From positions 1 to 64,000 of the forward strand of contig NZ_JABASU010000005.1 of assembly GCF_016107555.1 (NCBI RefSeq): 64,000 nucleotides of DNA, given 5' to 3'. Shown here in pieces: positions 51,117 to 60,707 of this stretch; position 1 is the first letter of the stretch; the number at the start of each line of letters is the position of its first letter. The stretch comes from Psychrobacter celer. Lineage in GTDB: Bacteria > Pseudomonadota > Gammaproteobacteria > Pseudomonadales > Moraxellaceae. Under the pieces are notes generated by a model. The model did no database searches. It saw nothing but the letters and a program-made list of their open reading frames with translations, and was not told where the DNA came from. The translations under genes and the position numbers were made by a program.

Positions 51117-52004
51117 GTGGCCTATATTAAAGACTCACAAAGTTATCATTTTTCAGCGCAAGCCCCTAAGCGCGATAGAAGCCTGCCTATGGCGATCGTC
51201 ATCGCTGTGAGTGTGCATGTGCTGATTATTTTTGGTATCAGTTTTTCTATGGGGCAAGATCCGGCAGCGATGATGCAGGATGTGGCCAAGGCCTTGACGG
51301 ACAACATGCAGCCAAATGAGGACGCGCACTTTATCGCCAACGCCTCGCAGGTCGGTGGCGGCACGATAGAAGAGCAGCTCAGGCAAGAAACCGATCAGGT
51401 CAGCCCGCTGTCAGCTGAGCAAATGAGCGAGACACAAGATGTGATCAACTTGCAGCGGCAGACCCGTCAGCAGCGCTATCAAGAAAGCTACCTGCGTACC
51501 ACCTTGAGCTGGCGACAGGCAACCGTCGAGTCTGATAATGACAGTACGCAAGAGCAAGATGATATCTTGGCGCAAGAGGAGCGTCTGCGTAAACAAATCG
51601 CGACATTAGAGGCGCAGTTGTCCCAGCGTCAGCAGATCTATGCGACCAAATCAAAAGTGGTGACGGTCGATAGTAACTCAACGACGCGCGGCGCTGCAGC
51701 GGATTATATCAATACGTTTCGTGAGCATGTCGAGCGGGTCGGCAACCTGCATTATCCAGCGCAAGCTCGGGCGCAGGGTATCACCGGCGACGTACGCTTG
51801 ATGGTGGTTATCAGTAGTGATGGCAATGTCAAAGCCATCCGTTTGCTAGAGAGCTCAGGCTCGACGATATTGGATGAAGCGGCAAAGCAGTCAGTGCGTC
51901 AAGCAGCACCCTTTGGCAAATTTACCGAAGACATGAAAGATATTGTAGAGCTGCGTTTGATACGCACTTATCAGTACAGCGATACAGTCAATGTGACGTA
52001 TTAG
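51117..52004 (+). CDS. TonB-family energy transducer-like protein
   Basis: A 295-aa protein with a cytoplasmic N-terminus, one membrane anchor (AIVIAVSVHVLIIFGISFS), a long Gln-rich helical linker (about residues 75-190) and a C-terminal TonB domain (YPAQARAQGITGDVRLMVVISSDG at the core, quoted in part). The usual Pro-rich linker of TonB is replaced by a Gln/Glu-rich coiled coil, a form seen in some TonB paralogues. It may pass proton-motive-force energy to outer-membrane receptors; ExbB and ExbD are not nearby. A GTG start at 51117 with GAGAG six bases upstream is chosen over a TTG at 51078. Confidence 0.75.
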   Translation: MAYIKDSQSYHFSAQAPKRDRSLPMAIVIAVSVHVLIIFGISFSMGQDPAAMMQDVAKALTDNMQPNEDAHFIANASQVGGGTIEEQLRQETDQVSPLSAEQMSETQDVINLQRQTRQQRYQESYLRTTLSWRQATVESDNDSTQEQDDILAQEERLRKQIATLEAQLSQRQQIYATKSKVVTVDSNSTTRGAAADYINTFREHVERVGNLHYPAQARAQGITGDVRLMVVISSDGNVKAIRLLESSGSTILDEAAKQSVRQAAPFGKFTEDMKDIVELRLIRTYQYSDTVNVTY

Positions 52005-52126
52005 CGGATGAGGTATCAATAAGCGACGTATTAAAAAGCGATACAGCAAATCAAATAAAAGCTGTTTGCCAGCAAAGGCGAACCGGCACTTAGATATCAC
52101 AATACACTTAAACAAAAAGAGTCAGT

Positions 52127-53002
52127 ATGGAATTTTTAGGTTTTACAGTCGATGTTGCTGCTTTGACCAGTAACGCATTGAGCTTGGTAATCAAAGTGGC
52201 TTTTGCCATCGTTATATTTGTGGTCGGGCGCTGGCTGGCCAAAAAGGCCGTTACCTTTGCTCATGGTATTATGCGCCGCAGTCATTTAGATGATACGGTG
52301 GCCAGCTTTTTAGGGCGCTTGCTTTATGGCGTATTACTGGTGGTAGTGGTGTTGGCCGCGCTGAGCAAGGTTGGGGTCCAAACGACATCGGTCGTTGCCA
52401 TACTGGGCGGTGCAGCGGTCGCGATTGGTCTGTCGTTAAAAGATCAGCTATCAAACTTTGCCGCTGGTATCATGATCGTTACTTTTCGCCCCTTTGTGCG
52501 CGGTGATTATGTACAGATTAGCAGCTACACAGGGACGGTGACCGATATTACATTGATCAATACTCACCTAACCACGATCAATAACCACGACATCATCATC
52601 CCAAATGGCGATATCACCACCTCTGCGGTGACCAATTATACGGCGCTGCCCAATCGCCGCGTCGATATCACGGTTGGGATCGGCTACGATGCCGATATCA
52701 AAACTGCCAAAGAGGTGATGCTGAGCTTGGCCAGAAACAACCCAATGGCCTTTACCGACCCTGAGCCTATCGTACGCGTGACCAATCTGGGCGACAATTC
52801 GGTAGATTTGACCCTCAATGTCTGGACGACCAATGCTGATTGGTGGACGATGCAGTGTGATTTGCTTGAGCAGTTTAAATACGCTTTAGACGATGAAAAG
52901 ATTGAGATTCCATTCCCGCAGCGTAGCGTCCATGTCAAAGGCTTGGATCAGATGATTAATCAAATGGGTCAGTCGCAAAAACTGCCCATGACTAAAGACT
53001 GA
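52127..53002 (+). CDS. mscS: Small-conductance mechanosensitive channel MscS
   Basis: A 291-aa MscS channel that opens under membrane tension in osmotic downshock. Three N-terminal helices end in the pore-lining TM3 (VAILGGAAVAIGLSLKDQLSNFAAG), followed by the beta domain FVRGDYVQISSYTGTVTDITL and the cytoplasmic cage. Length is close to E. coli MscS (286 aa). It lies 122 bases after the TonB-like gene on the same strand and may be cotranscribed. Confidence 0.95.
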   Translation: MEFLGFTVDVAALTSNALSLVIKVAFAIVIFVVGRWLAKKAVTFAHGIMRRSHLDDTVASFLGRLLYGVLLVVVVLAALSKVGVQTTSVVAILGGAAVAIGLSLKDQLSNFAAGIMIVTFRPFVRGDYVQISSYTGTVTDITLINTHLTTINNHDIIIPNGDITTSAVTNYTALPNRRVDITVGIGYDADIKTAKEVMLSLARNNPMAFTDPEPIVRVTNLGDNSVDLTLNVWTTNADWWTMQCDLLEQFKYALDDEKIEIPFPQRSVHVKGLDQMINQMGQSQKLPMTKD

Positions 53003-53086
53003 GCATATAACTAAAGACTGAACAAGGATTGGTTATTCAGCGCTTGTTCTAAGGGATTGGTTCGGTCAAAAACCATCTCGTCAAAT

Positions 53087-53692
53087 TTAAGCGTTTGGTA
53101 GATAGGGGTTTGGGAGATTGAGACTTGCCAAAATCCCTATCTCAAACCCTTCCATCTCCTCTTGCTCAGCTTGTCCAAGCTCGTGATCAAAGCCTAGTAG
53201 ATGTAGCATACCGTGTACCAATAAATGACTGATATGCTGCGCGACGGTCTTGTCTTGTTCGGCGGCTTCTCGTACCACGACTTCATGACAGATGATCAGC
53301 TCGCCGAGTGGTAGGGTCGGCATCAAGTCAATAATAGCGACGGGTAAGTCGCTTGGATAGGATAAGATATTGGTCGCATAATCCTTGCCCCGTGCCTCTA
53401 GGTTTAATTCACGACCTTCAGTTTTGTCAGTAATATAGATATCTAGCGCTTTGATTTTGTGCTGCCACGTCTCAAGACTAATATCTGTAAAATAAGGGAG
53501 CATCAGACCGTTTTCTATACGTCTATCTATATATTTCAAAGTTGCAGCCATGATTGGCAATAGGCGATCTGCACTGTAGTAACGACTAATTAATCCTTCA
53601 TCGATACTATCAAGAGCGCTGACATCAAGCTCAACTTTTTCTAGATTATTTATCTTTAGGGCGTTCATGTTATCGTTGTTAGATTGGTTCAT
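53087..53692 (-). CDS. ybeY: rRNA maturation endoribonuclease YbeY
   Basis: A 201-aa single-strand endoribonuclease for 16S rRNA 3'-end maturation and ribosome quality control. The zinc motif HGMLHLLGFDH is at residues 160-170 and the TNILSYP segment is also typical. It is about 45 residues longer than E. coli YbeY, mostly at the N-terminus. AAGGTGA before the ATG supports the start. ybeZ lies upstream on the same strand, but a repeat element and a hairpin separate them. Confidence 0.94.
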   Translation of the reverse strand: MNQSNNDNMNALKINNLEKVELDVSALDSIDEGLISRYYSADRLLPIMAATLKYIDRRIENGLMLPYFTDISLETWQHKIKALDIYITDKTEGRELNLEARGKDYATNILSYPSDLPVAIIDLMPTLPLGELIICHEVVVREAAEQDKTVAQHISHLLVHGMLHLLGFDHELGQAEQEEMEGFEIGILASLNLPNPYLPNA

Positions 53693-53716
53693 AGCGTCAC
53701 CTTAGGGGGAGATATA

Positions 53717-53877
53717 GTCGATTCTAAATAAAAAAGATAGATTGTATGTCAACGTGGAACTGGTATAAATTTTTCTTGCGTGCTGTGCCTACGCCGACAG
53801 AGGCTGCGAAAATTTCACTGCGCATTGTCTGAAAAATAGCCGCCGCCAGTGCCACATTTGAATGTTCAACACGCCCT
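53717..53877. repeat. Composite intergenic repeat between ybeZ and ybeY
   Basis: The first about 100 bases match the module at 31234-31341, and the last about 45 (from GAAAAATAGCC to TGAATGTTCAACACGCCCT at 53859-53877) match the right end of the 48690 element. It therefore looks like two repeat types joined together, or a longer element of which other loci keep only part. Confidence 0.7.
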
Positions 53878-53881
53878 AACG

Positions 53882-53919
53882 AAAAGACCAGATCACTATG
53901 TTTAGTAATCCGGTCTTTT
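53882..53919 (-). terminator. Possible terminator after ybeZ
   Basis: AAAAGACC.GAT pairs with ATC.GGTCTTTT around a 14-base loop just past the ybeZ stop codon. On the minus strand the hairpin is followed by TTTTCGTT. It would reduce read-through from ybeZ into ybeY. Confidence 0.6.
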
Positions 53920-53950
53920 GGGTTAGACATAACGGTTTAATGACGTTTAG

Positions 53951-55057
53951 CTACAGTTTAGAGGCTGCATCTGCCACCGCCTGTCTGCGCTCTTGCTCTT
54001 TGATGCGCTCAAACTTACGTTTTTCTTGTAGCGCGATTTGCTCTTCATCAAACACATCATAGGCTTCGACGATTTTTTGTACCAACTGATGGCGCACCAC
54101 GTCTTTTGAGTCAAACTTAGTAATATGAATCTCTTCGATACCGCTTAAAATATCCATCGCCTGTGCCAAGCCTGATTTGGTACCGCGTGGCAAGTCGACC
54201 TGTGAGATGTCACCGGTGATGACCGCGCGTGAGCCAAAGCCAAGACGCGTCAAAAACATCTTCATTTGCTCAGGTGTGGTGTTTTGCGCTTCATCCAAGA
54301 TGACAAATGAGTTGTTTAAGGTGCGGCCACGCATATAAGCCAGCGGCGCAATCTCGATGATTTGTCGCTCGATCAATTTGCCGACCTTCTCAAAGCCAAG
54401 CATCTCATAGAGGGCATCGTAGAGTGGCCGCAGATAGGGGTCAATCTTTTGTGTGAGATCACCGGGTAAAAACCCAAGCTTTTCCCCAGCTTCTACCGCT
54501 GGACGTACCAGCAGTATGCGCTCAATCTCATTGCGCTCTAGCATATCGACCGCGCAGGCCACCGCCAGATACGTTTTGCCGGTACCGGCAGGCCCAATAC
54601 CAAAGGACACATCAGAGCTGAGCACGTTTTTGACATAGCGCTGCTGGTTGCCCCCGCGCGGGATGATACGGCCTTTGCGCGTGCGCAGGCTAATGGGGGT
54701 AAACTCATTTGCCGAATCCAAATCAGCTGTATCGCTCTCATCATCGGCAGACTCTTGCTCATCGTCTGCCATGTCTTCATCGCGGGAGACGCTCGATTGG
54801 ATAATCAAATGCAGCTCTTCTGCACTGATATCCTTGGTGTTTTGCGCTTCATCGACCAGCTTATAAATGATGCGTTCGCCGCGCTCGACCGCAGTCACAT
54901 CTCCGCTCAGGCAAAAGTCGCCTTGGCGTTGAATGATCTTGATATCGAGGCGATCTTGTAGGTATTTCATGTGGTTGTTGTATTCACCAAGCACGGTTTT
55001 GAGCTGTGCTGGGGTTAATGATTCAAACTTTATACGGCGGCTCATAGAATCAGTCAA
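53951..55057 (-). CDS. ybeZ: PhoH-like ATPase YbeZ
   Basis: A 368-aa PhoH-family protein, a putative RNA-associated ATPase that works with YbeY. Walker A GPAGTGKT is at residues 155-162, with the later FVILDEAQNTTPEQMKMFLTR Walker B region and the GDISQVDLPRG motif. A strongly acidic linker at about residues 91-118 separates the N-terminal KH-like part from the ATPase. The frame starts with TTG at 55057, and AAGGAT stands nine bases or fewer before it, while the next ATG (55045) is too far from it; so a TTG start is favoured. Confidence 0.93.
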   Translation of the reverse strand: MTDSMSRRIKFESLTPAQLKTVLGEYNNHMKYLQDRLDIKIIQRQGDFCLSGDVTAVERGERIIYKLVDEAQNTKDISAEELHLIIQSSVSRDEDMADDEQESADDESDTADLDSANEFTPISLRTRKGRIIPRGGNQQRYVKNVLSSDVSFGIGPAGTGKTYLAVACAVDMLERNEIERILLVRPAVEAGEKLGFLPGDLTQKIDPYLRPLYDALYEMLGFEKVGKLIERQIIEIAPLAYMRGRTLNNSFVILDEAQNTTPEQMKMFLTRLGFGSRAVITGDISQVDLPRGTKSGLAQAMDILSGIEEIHITKFDSKDVVRHQLVQKIVEAYDVFDEEQIALQEKRKFERIKEQERRQAVADAASKL

Positions 55058-55606
55058 GCGATTATCCTTGTGTTGTGTACCCGCTGCTATCGCCTAGTCT
55101 GATGAGATCAACATGGAGAGTGCTACGGGCTTCAGAGATAAAAAATAAAATGATAAAAAATAAAATGAGTAATAAAAATCGTTCGTCAAAGTGTCTGGGC
55201 GGGCAGTGTGTCACGCGCCTTTTAACACGCAGGAGGCCTATCTGCTAGCGATATAGATAACGGTAAATTATTATTGGTTTTGGGGTTAATGATAAATCAA
55301 TGTCTTGTCTTCATTATGGTAGATAGTTTTTAAAATTCAAGCCATTGCCTGCCCAGATGGCGGGGTTTTTGTATGTAGATTGCAACCACAGGCTGGTGGG
55401 CAAATGGCTGCAATGGTGAGATATGCTTTGGCGTAGCTTACCCTCATGTCAGTCTTTTATGATATGACCGCAAACAGGCGAGTACACGCTTTGCATACGT
55501 GTCAGGACACAGAAACACAAGCAAACTGTGGTAATCTAGGGCATTAATAAATAACGCCTGAAAAATAAGAAAGCACACCATTAAAAGCAATATGATTAGG
55601 AATAGC
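55058..55606. other. Intergenic region between ybeZ and ubiH, no gene seen
   Basis: About 550 bases between divergent genes. I note a short direct repeat (AAAAATAAAATGA twice near 55140-55168) but no gene, known RNA or clear promoter. A 72-codon minus-strand frame at 55444-55662 overlaps ubiH and has no ribosome binding site. Confidence 0.45.
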
Positions 55607-56905
55607 ATGATGCAAAATACCAATGCAACGTCATCAACTGTCAAAAAAAAAGCAGCAATCACCGACCAGCAAGTGCTGATCGCAGGCGGCGGTCATGTGG
55701 GTCTGTCTTTTGCCTTGCTGCTCGCCCATCACGGCATCAAAAGTACTTTACTTGAAAAAAACAGTTACCCAACCATCAGCCCGCAAGATGACCGCACGCG
55801 CAGTCATTATTTGGACAGTCGCAACACCGCTCTGTCGCGGCGTACCGTACAGATTTATCAAGAGATTGGGCTGTGGGATGAGCTACAAAGCCATGCCTGC
55901 CGTATTGATGCGGTACAGATCAGCGAGCAAGGCAGCTTTGGCCGCGCGCAATTAAATAAGGCGGACGAGCAAGTCGAGTCGTTTGGGCAAGTGATGGAAA
56001 ACGCTTGGCTGGGGCGTAAGCTACTACTGGCCGCGCAGCAGGAGTCGCTGATTAGTATCATTGATAATGCCAACGTCATCGCTGTCGAGCAGCAGCCTGA
56101 TGGCGTGACGCTCAGCTTTAGCTACTACGGCGAAGAAGAGCACGAGCAGCAGCTGCAGGCCAGTCTACTGGTCGCTTGCGATGGTCGCGACTCTACCGTG
56201 CGTCAGTTATTGGACATTGGCACGACGACGTATGACTATCAGCAGACCGCCATCGTCGGAGTGGTAGAGACGGATAAGCCGCACGACCATGTCGCCATTG
56301 AGCGCTTTAGTCCAGCAGGGCCACTGGCGGTGCTGCCATTGACCGACCCAGAAGGCGATGGCAATGAAGAATATCAACAAGGCTACAGACGCTCGGTGGT
56401 TTGGGTCTGCCCAAAAGGCGAAGAGACAAGATACCTAGAAGATGATGCGCATTTTTTGGCGACATTGCAGCAAGCGTTTGGCGAGCGTGCTGGCACGTTT
56501 GTCAACGCTGGTCGCCGCGGTGGCTACCCGCTGACGCGTGTACTGGCAGATAAACAAGTCGCTGGCCGCTGCGTCATCATGGGTAATGCCGCCCACACCT
56601 TGCATCCCGTGGCAGGTCAAGGCTTTAATCTGTGTATGCGCGATGCTCACGTACTGGCAAAAATGCTGAGCGCGCAAGTGCTGCGAGGCGAGGATATCGG
56701 TAGTCCGGCATTGCTCACGCGCTACGAAAAAGCCCGACAAACCGACCAAAAGCGCGTCATTCGTTTTTGTGATGCGGTCGTCCATGGCTTTACCCATCCC
56801 AATCCAGCGATTAAGCTAGCGCGTAACATGGCACTGGTGGCGTTTGATAAACTGCCCAATATCAAACCGCTGGTGGCAAATTATGCCATGGGCTTAAAAT
56901 CGTAA
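55607..56905 (+). CDS. ubiH: UbiH-type FAD hydroxylase of ubiquinone synthesis
   Basis: A 432-aa FAD monooxygenase. The dinucleotide motif IAGGGHVGLSFALLLA, the ACDGRDSTVR (DG) motif and MGNAAHTLHPVAGQGFNL are in order. The Asn in GNAAH, where related enzymes have Asp, is also found in E. coli UbiH and favours this branch over UbiF or UbiI. It would hydroxylate the ubiquinone ring at the membrane. The start is the first ATG of ATGATG at 55607, with TAGGA six bases upstream; an ATG at 55592 is less likely. It lies before a second hydroxylase gene. Confidence 0.88.
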   Translation: MMQNTNATSSTVKKKAAITDQQVLIAGGGHVGLSFALLLAHHGIKSTLLEKNSYPTISPQDDRTRSHYLDSRNTALSRRTVQIYQEIGLWDELQSHACRIDAVQISEQGSFGRAQLNKADEQVESFGQVMENAWLGRKLLLAAQQESLISIIDNANVIAVEQQPDGVTLSFSYYGEEEHEQQLQASLLVACDGRDSTVRQLLDIGTTTYDYQQTAIVGVVETDKPHDHVAIERFSPAGPLAVLPLTDPEGDGNEEYQQGYRRSVVWVCPKGEETRYLEDDAHFLATLQQAFGERAGTFVNAGRRGGYPLTRVLADKQVAGRCVIMGNAAHTLHPVAGQGFNLCMRDAHVLAKMLSAQVLRGEDIGSPALLTRYEKARQTDQKRVIRFCDAVVHGFTHPNPAIKLARNMALVAFDKLPNIKPLVANYAMGLKS

Positions 56906-56960
56906 TACCCATAACTAAAGTGATGCGCTATTTTTAGCCCATTTAGATAATTATCAAGTG

Positions 56961-56977
56961 AATTGAAGATACGCCCT
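56961..56977. repeat. Solo end of the intergenic repeat family
   Basis: AATTGAAGATACGCCCT, followed by AA, sits in the 100-base gap between the two hydroxylase genes. Its reverse complement differs from 29039-29055 at one base. Confidence 0.5.
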
Positions 56978-57005
56978 AACACGTCCTGATATCGAGAGCT
57001 AACTT

Positions 57006-58259
57006 ATGACAAACAACCATACACTCATTATCGGCGGCGGTATCGTCGGTGCGACGCTGGCGCTAAAGCTGGCGCAGGCCAAAATGCCCGTGACCTTAAT
57101 CGATGCGCGTCCTGCTCGAGATGAATCTGCATGGCAACAAATGCTTGGCAAGCGCGATGCCCGTGTTTATGCGCTGAGCCTCGCCAGTATTGCGCTGTTA
57201 AAAGACGTAGGCGCTTGGCAAAAGATAGCGCTATCAGGACGAAAGGCGGATTACTCGCAGATGCAGGTATGGCAACTAAATGGTATGGGCGAGCTATTAT
57301 TTGGCGATAGTGAAAGCAGTACGCCAGCGCTGCTTGGCAGTATGGTTGAACCAGCGGTCATCGAGTATGCCTTGTGGCAGCGTCTGTCTGAGGAGGATGT
57401 CAGTGATTATCTGACCGTCATCGCAGGGCAAAAAGTTGTCAATATGGACTGGCGCGGGACGCAGCAGGGCTACCGTGTGACGCTAGCGGACGGCGCTGCT
57501 ATCGATACGCATCTGCTCGTCGGTGCCGATGGTCGCGGCTCGTTTGTCCGTCAGCAGGCGGCGATTGGGCTGGACACGCTTGATTATAACCAAACCGCGA
57601 TTTGCTGTGCGATTCAGACTGCCAAGCCCCATCAAGCGACCGCGCGCCAAGCCATGCTACCGACCGGCACGCTGGCTCTGTTGCCCTTAGCGGATATCAC
57701 TGATGAGGATAAAGCTACGCCGCAGCATTGGCAGTCCATTGTCTGGACACTACCGCGCAATGACGCACTGGCTTTGCTCGAGGAAGACGAGCGCGTGATC
57801 GCTGATAAATTGGCCGCTGCCAGTCATTATGAGCTTGGCGCAATCGAGCAGATAGAGTCCATCGCCAGCTTTCCACTGACCGCGCAGCAAGCGAAGCGTT
57901 ATGTACAGGACAATTTGGTACTAATAGGCGATGCCGCCCATGGTGTGCATCCGCTGGCAGGTCAGGGGTTAAATCTGGGTATGCTCGATGTCAAGGCGCT
58001 AAGTGAGCATCTGATGCACGACTATGCGCGTAGCGGCGATAAGCTGTGGGGCAGTAACCAAACCTTGCGTAGCTATGAGCGTCTACGCCGACCGCATAAT
58101 AGCCTGATGATGCACAGCTTTTCGGCGCTTAATTGGCTGTTTGCAGGCTCGCTTGCGCAGATGCGTCCGATTCAGCAGATTCGCAGCGAAGGCATGTACC
58201 GCGTTGGCAAGATAAAACCACTCATGCGATTGTTTGCGAAGCAGGCGAGTGGGGTTTAG
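57006..58259 (+). CDS. UbiI/UbiF-type FAD hydroxylase of ubiquinone synthesis
   Basis: A 417-aa FAD monooxygenase of the UbiH/UbiF/VisC/COQ6 family. LIIGGGIVGATLALKLA binds the ADP part of FAD, GADGRGSFVR is the DG motif and LIGDAAHGVHPLAGQGLNL the GD motif. Unlike its upstream neighbour it has the normal Asp in the last motif. It probably acts on another ring position of the ubiquinone precursor; which one (C5 or C6) cannot be told from sequence. GAGAG seven bases before the ATG. It lies 100 bases after ubiH, with a repeat end in between. Confidence 0.88.
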   Translation: MTNNHTLIIGGGIVGATLALKLAQAKMPVTLIDARPARDESAWQQMLGKRDARVYALSLASIALLKDVGAWQKIALSGRKADYSQMQVWQLNGMGELLFGDSESSTPALLGSMVEPAVIEYALWQRLSEEDVSDYLTVIAGQKVVNMDWRGTQQGYRVTLADGAAIDTHLLVGADGRGSFVRQQAAIGLDTLDYNQTAICCAIQTAKPHQATARQAMLPTGTLALLPLADITDEDKATPQHWQSIVWTLPRNDALALLEEDERVIADKLAAASHYELGAIEQIESIASFPLTAQQAKRYVQDNLVLIGDAAHGVHPLAGQGLNLGMLDVKALSEHLMHDYARSGDKLWGSNQTLRSYERLRRPHNSLMMHSFSALNWLFAGSLAQMRPIQQIRSEGMYRVGKIKPLMRLFAKQASGV

Positions 58260-58341
58260 GATTGCTTATTTTTAGTGACATAGAGTTAGTGACATAGCAT
58301 GAGTATAAGTATGACCTATCATAACCAGTAAGGCATTCACT

Positions 58342-58959
58342 ATGACAAAGTTTAAGACAACAAAATTCTCTACTGCCTTATGGATGATAGGAGCTGTGGT
58401 AATAGCAGGCTGCCAATCAGTGACTCCAGCCACAAATAACATGGCACAAGAGGTTTTAAAGCCCTCCACTTGCGTGGTTGAACCGCCACCTGTTGATGAA
58501 AATGGCAAACCTATGCCAGTGGATTTGGACGATAGATTGTCTATGGAGTTACGAGTGTTTTTCGATAAATATAGTGCCGAAATAAAGGAACAATATACTC
58601 CAGAATTGAATAAGATCATAGCGTTCGCGGATCGCTGTTCTAACCTGACTTTTTTTGTCCAAGGGCATACCTCCACAATTGAACAGCAAGCCATTGACGA
58701 GAAAGCTCTACATCTCAAAGGCTCGTCTCAGCCACTGGACTTTATCTCATTAGCGAGTGCTCGTGCACAAAGTATCAAAAACTACTTGGTTAATTTGGAC
58801 CTGCCAGCGCATAGAATTCGCACCTTTGATTGTAGCGCTGATAATCCTATTGCTCCTAATGATACCGAGGAGGGAGCTATTATGAATCAGCGAGCGTTCG
58901 GTTGGATATCAGCGCGAGATAGGTATGATCAAATGCTACTAGAATGCAGAGAATTTTAA
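58342..58959 (+). CDS. OmpA-like lipoprotein (first of a pair)
   Basis: A 205-aa lipoprotein: the signal region ends in IAGC, so Cys24 is lipidated. The C-terminal half is a divergent OmpA-type peptidoglycan-binding domain (RVFFDKYSAEIKEQY, VQGHTS, SLASARAQSIKNYL, NPIAPNDTEEG, NQRAFGW). It would tether the outer membrane to the cell wall. TAAGG lies eight bases before the ATG. It is followed after 12 bases by a paralogue, and both are more AT-rich than neighbours. Confidence 0.82.
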   Translation: MTKFKTTKFSTALWMIGAVVIAGCQSVTPATNNMAQEVLKPSTCVVEPPPVDENGKPMPVDLDDRLSMELRVFFDKYSAEIKEQYTPELNKIIAFADRCSNLTFFVQGHTSTIEQQAIDEKALHLKGSSQPLDFISLASARAQSIKNYLVNLDLPAHRIRTFDCSADNPIAPNDTEEGAIMNQRAFGWISARDRYDQMLLECREF

Positions 58960-58971
58960 AGGCAAAATATT

Positions 58972-59556
58972 ATGAAAACCAAATTGAGAAATACATTTTT
59001 AATTTTGGTAAGTGCTTTGGCGTTATCAGCCTGCCAAACATCTGTTTCACAAAATCAAGCAACTCAAAATATTAATGCCCCAGTTGCTAAAGCTATTTTA
59101 GACAGCGATGGGGATGGTGTGCCTGATGAGCTGGATCAATGCCCAGGCACTCCGTATAACGTGGTAATAGATGAAAGAGGCTGTCCGCACTCCTTACTTT
59201 TTGCTGAAAATGAATTCAGAATGGAAGCTAGAGCCTATTATGATGAAAATAGCAGTGAGATAAAAAGTGAGTATTATGAACAGCTAGATAACGCAGGCAA
59301 GAAAATGCAAGATCATTTGGACGCTGTCATGCGTGTTGAAGGGCATATATCCAAGCGTGAAGAAACTAACGCCAATCAAACATTATCAAGATACCGTGTG
59401 GAAGGGGTCAAAAACTATGTGATCATGAAGTATGATATTGACCCTGACCGTATCAAAACTTCTTATTATGGTTCAGATCGCCCAATTGCACCAAATGATG
59501 CTGAAAACAGTTGGCTCAACCAGCGTATTTATGCGCTTATTAGCAATGTTGAATAG
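58972..59556 (+). CDS. OmpA-like lipoprotein with a calcium-type repeat (second of a pair)
   Basis: A 194-aa lipoprotein with lipobox LSAC (lipidated Cys21). After it comes one thrombospondin type 3-like calcium motif (DSDGDGVPDELDQCPGTP), then an OmpA-type domain (ARAYYDENSSEIKSEY, RVEGHISK, LSRYRVEGVKNYV, RPIAPNDAENSWLNQR). It shares the unusual spacing and NQR ending with its upstream neighbour, so the pair probably arose by duplication. AAAGG nine bases before the ATG. Confidence 0.85.
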   Translation: MKTKLRNTFLILVSALALSACQTSVSQNQATQNINAPVAKAILDSDGDGVPDELDQCPGTPYNVVIDERGCPHSLLFAENEFRMEARAYYDENSSEIKSEYYEQLDNAGKKMQDHLDAVMRVEGHISKREETNANQTLSRYRVEGVKNYVIMKYDIDPDRIKTSYYGSDRPIAPNDAENSWLNQRIYALISNVE

Positions 59557-59599
59557 TGTATTCAGCGTTTGAAAATTAAAAAAGTAAACTTATCAAATG

Positions 59600-60511
59600 C
59601 TACCCCAACGCCGAAAACGCCACCATCAGTACGGGCGAGACAATATTAATAATAAAGCCAAAACTAATCGCCAGTGGCACCACTTTTAGACCGCCAGATT
59701 GTTGAATAATCGGCAAGGTAAAGTCCAAGCTCGTTGCGCCGCCAAGGCCGACCGCTGCTGACGGATACTTACGCATAAAGACGGGAATAAATAGCAGCGC
59801 AAAAAACTCACGTATCAAGTCATTAAACAGCGCCACGCTGCCCCAAATCGCCCCATAAGCATCGGTCATGACGATGGCCGATAGCGAGTACCAGCCAAAT
59901 CCAGACGCCAGCGCCAAGCCTTTTGTCCACGATACATCGCTAAACATCAGCGCAAAGACAAGTCCGCCTACCAATATCGAAAAGGTAAAGATAATACTCA
60001 TCTCTACCCCGCGCTTATTGAGCAAGACTTCTTTTAGGGTGATGCCTGAGCCTTTGAGACCGATACCGACGAGTAAGATCAAGATCATCAGCAGGACAGT
60101 CATGGTGTTCTCAGGCGGTAGATAGCCTTCGGGCAAAAAATACCCAATCACCATACCGATGACGACGCAAACCACTTGTGCCAAGCTGCCTCTAATACTG
60201 ACCCGATGCTCTTTAGATTTGGCTACTGGTTTTTTGGCTTGCCAAGGTTTTAGATGATCAAAGAGCATTAGGCTAAATAGCCCCGTACCTATGGTCAATA
60301 TCGACAATATAATGACATACAAGGCAATCTCACCTATCTGACTGCCCAGCCCTTCCACTTGTGACAGCTCGATACCGATGAGCGCCAAGATAATAAACAC
60401 CAAGTACGACAAGCCTTTATCCGCAAGCTTGGTCATTTCGGGATTTGAGGGGATGGCAAAGCCAATGAACATCGGCATAAGAACAAGAACAAGGGTAATC
60501 AGGCTTTGCAT
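59600..60511 (-). CDS. lysO: Lysine exporter LysO family protein
   Basis: A 303-aa inner-membrane protein with about eight helices in two halves. SGFGWYSLSAIVMTDAYGAIWGS and VGLGGATSLDFTLPIIQQSGG closely match the LysO (YbjE) signature known from E. coli, where it exports lysine and thialysine (motifs quoted in part). There is no clear ribosome binding site at the ATG, but the start gives a proper first helix. It is convergent with the OmpA-like pair and stands alone. Confidence 0.88.
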   Translation of the reverse strand: MQSLITLVLVLMPMFIGFAIPSNPEMTKLADKGLSYLVFIILALIGIELSQVEGLGSQIGEIALYVIILSILTIGTGLFSLMLFDHLKPWQAKKPVAKSKEHRVSIRGSLAQVVCVVIGMVIGYFLPEGYLPPENTMTVLLMILILLVGIGLKGSGITLKEVLLNKRGVEMSIIFTFSILVGGLVFALMFSDVSWTKGLALASGFGWYSLSAIVMTDAYGAIWGSVALFNDLIREFFALLFIPVFMRKYPSAAVGLGGATSLDFTLPIIQQSGGLKVVPLAISFGFIINIVSPVLMVAFSALG

Positions 60512-60707
60512 GTTGGCAGGCTCGCAGCGGTTTTAAACAAGCCGAAGATTGTATCATATTCATTTATAAATACGGCTATCCGCGCATGATATTCATCATA
60601 AAATAGAACGATACTGGCCGCGAGTAGTACTTTTATATGCTTGGCTTGTCTTTACCTGATCAACTTTTGTTGCTACATTAAGGCACTCAATCTCTGTGGT
60701 CAGCCCT

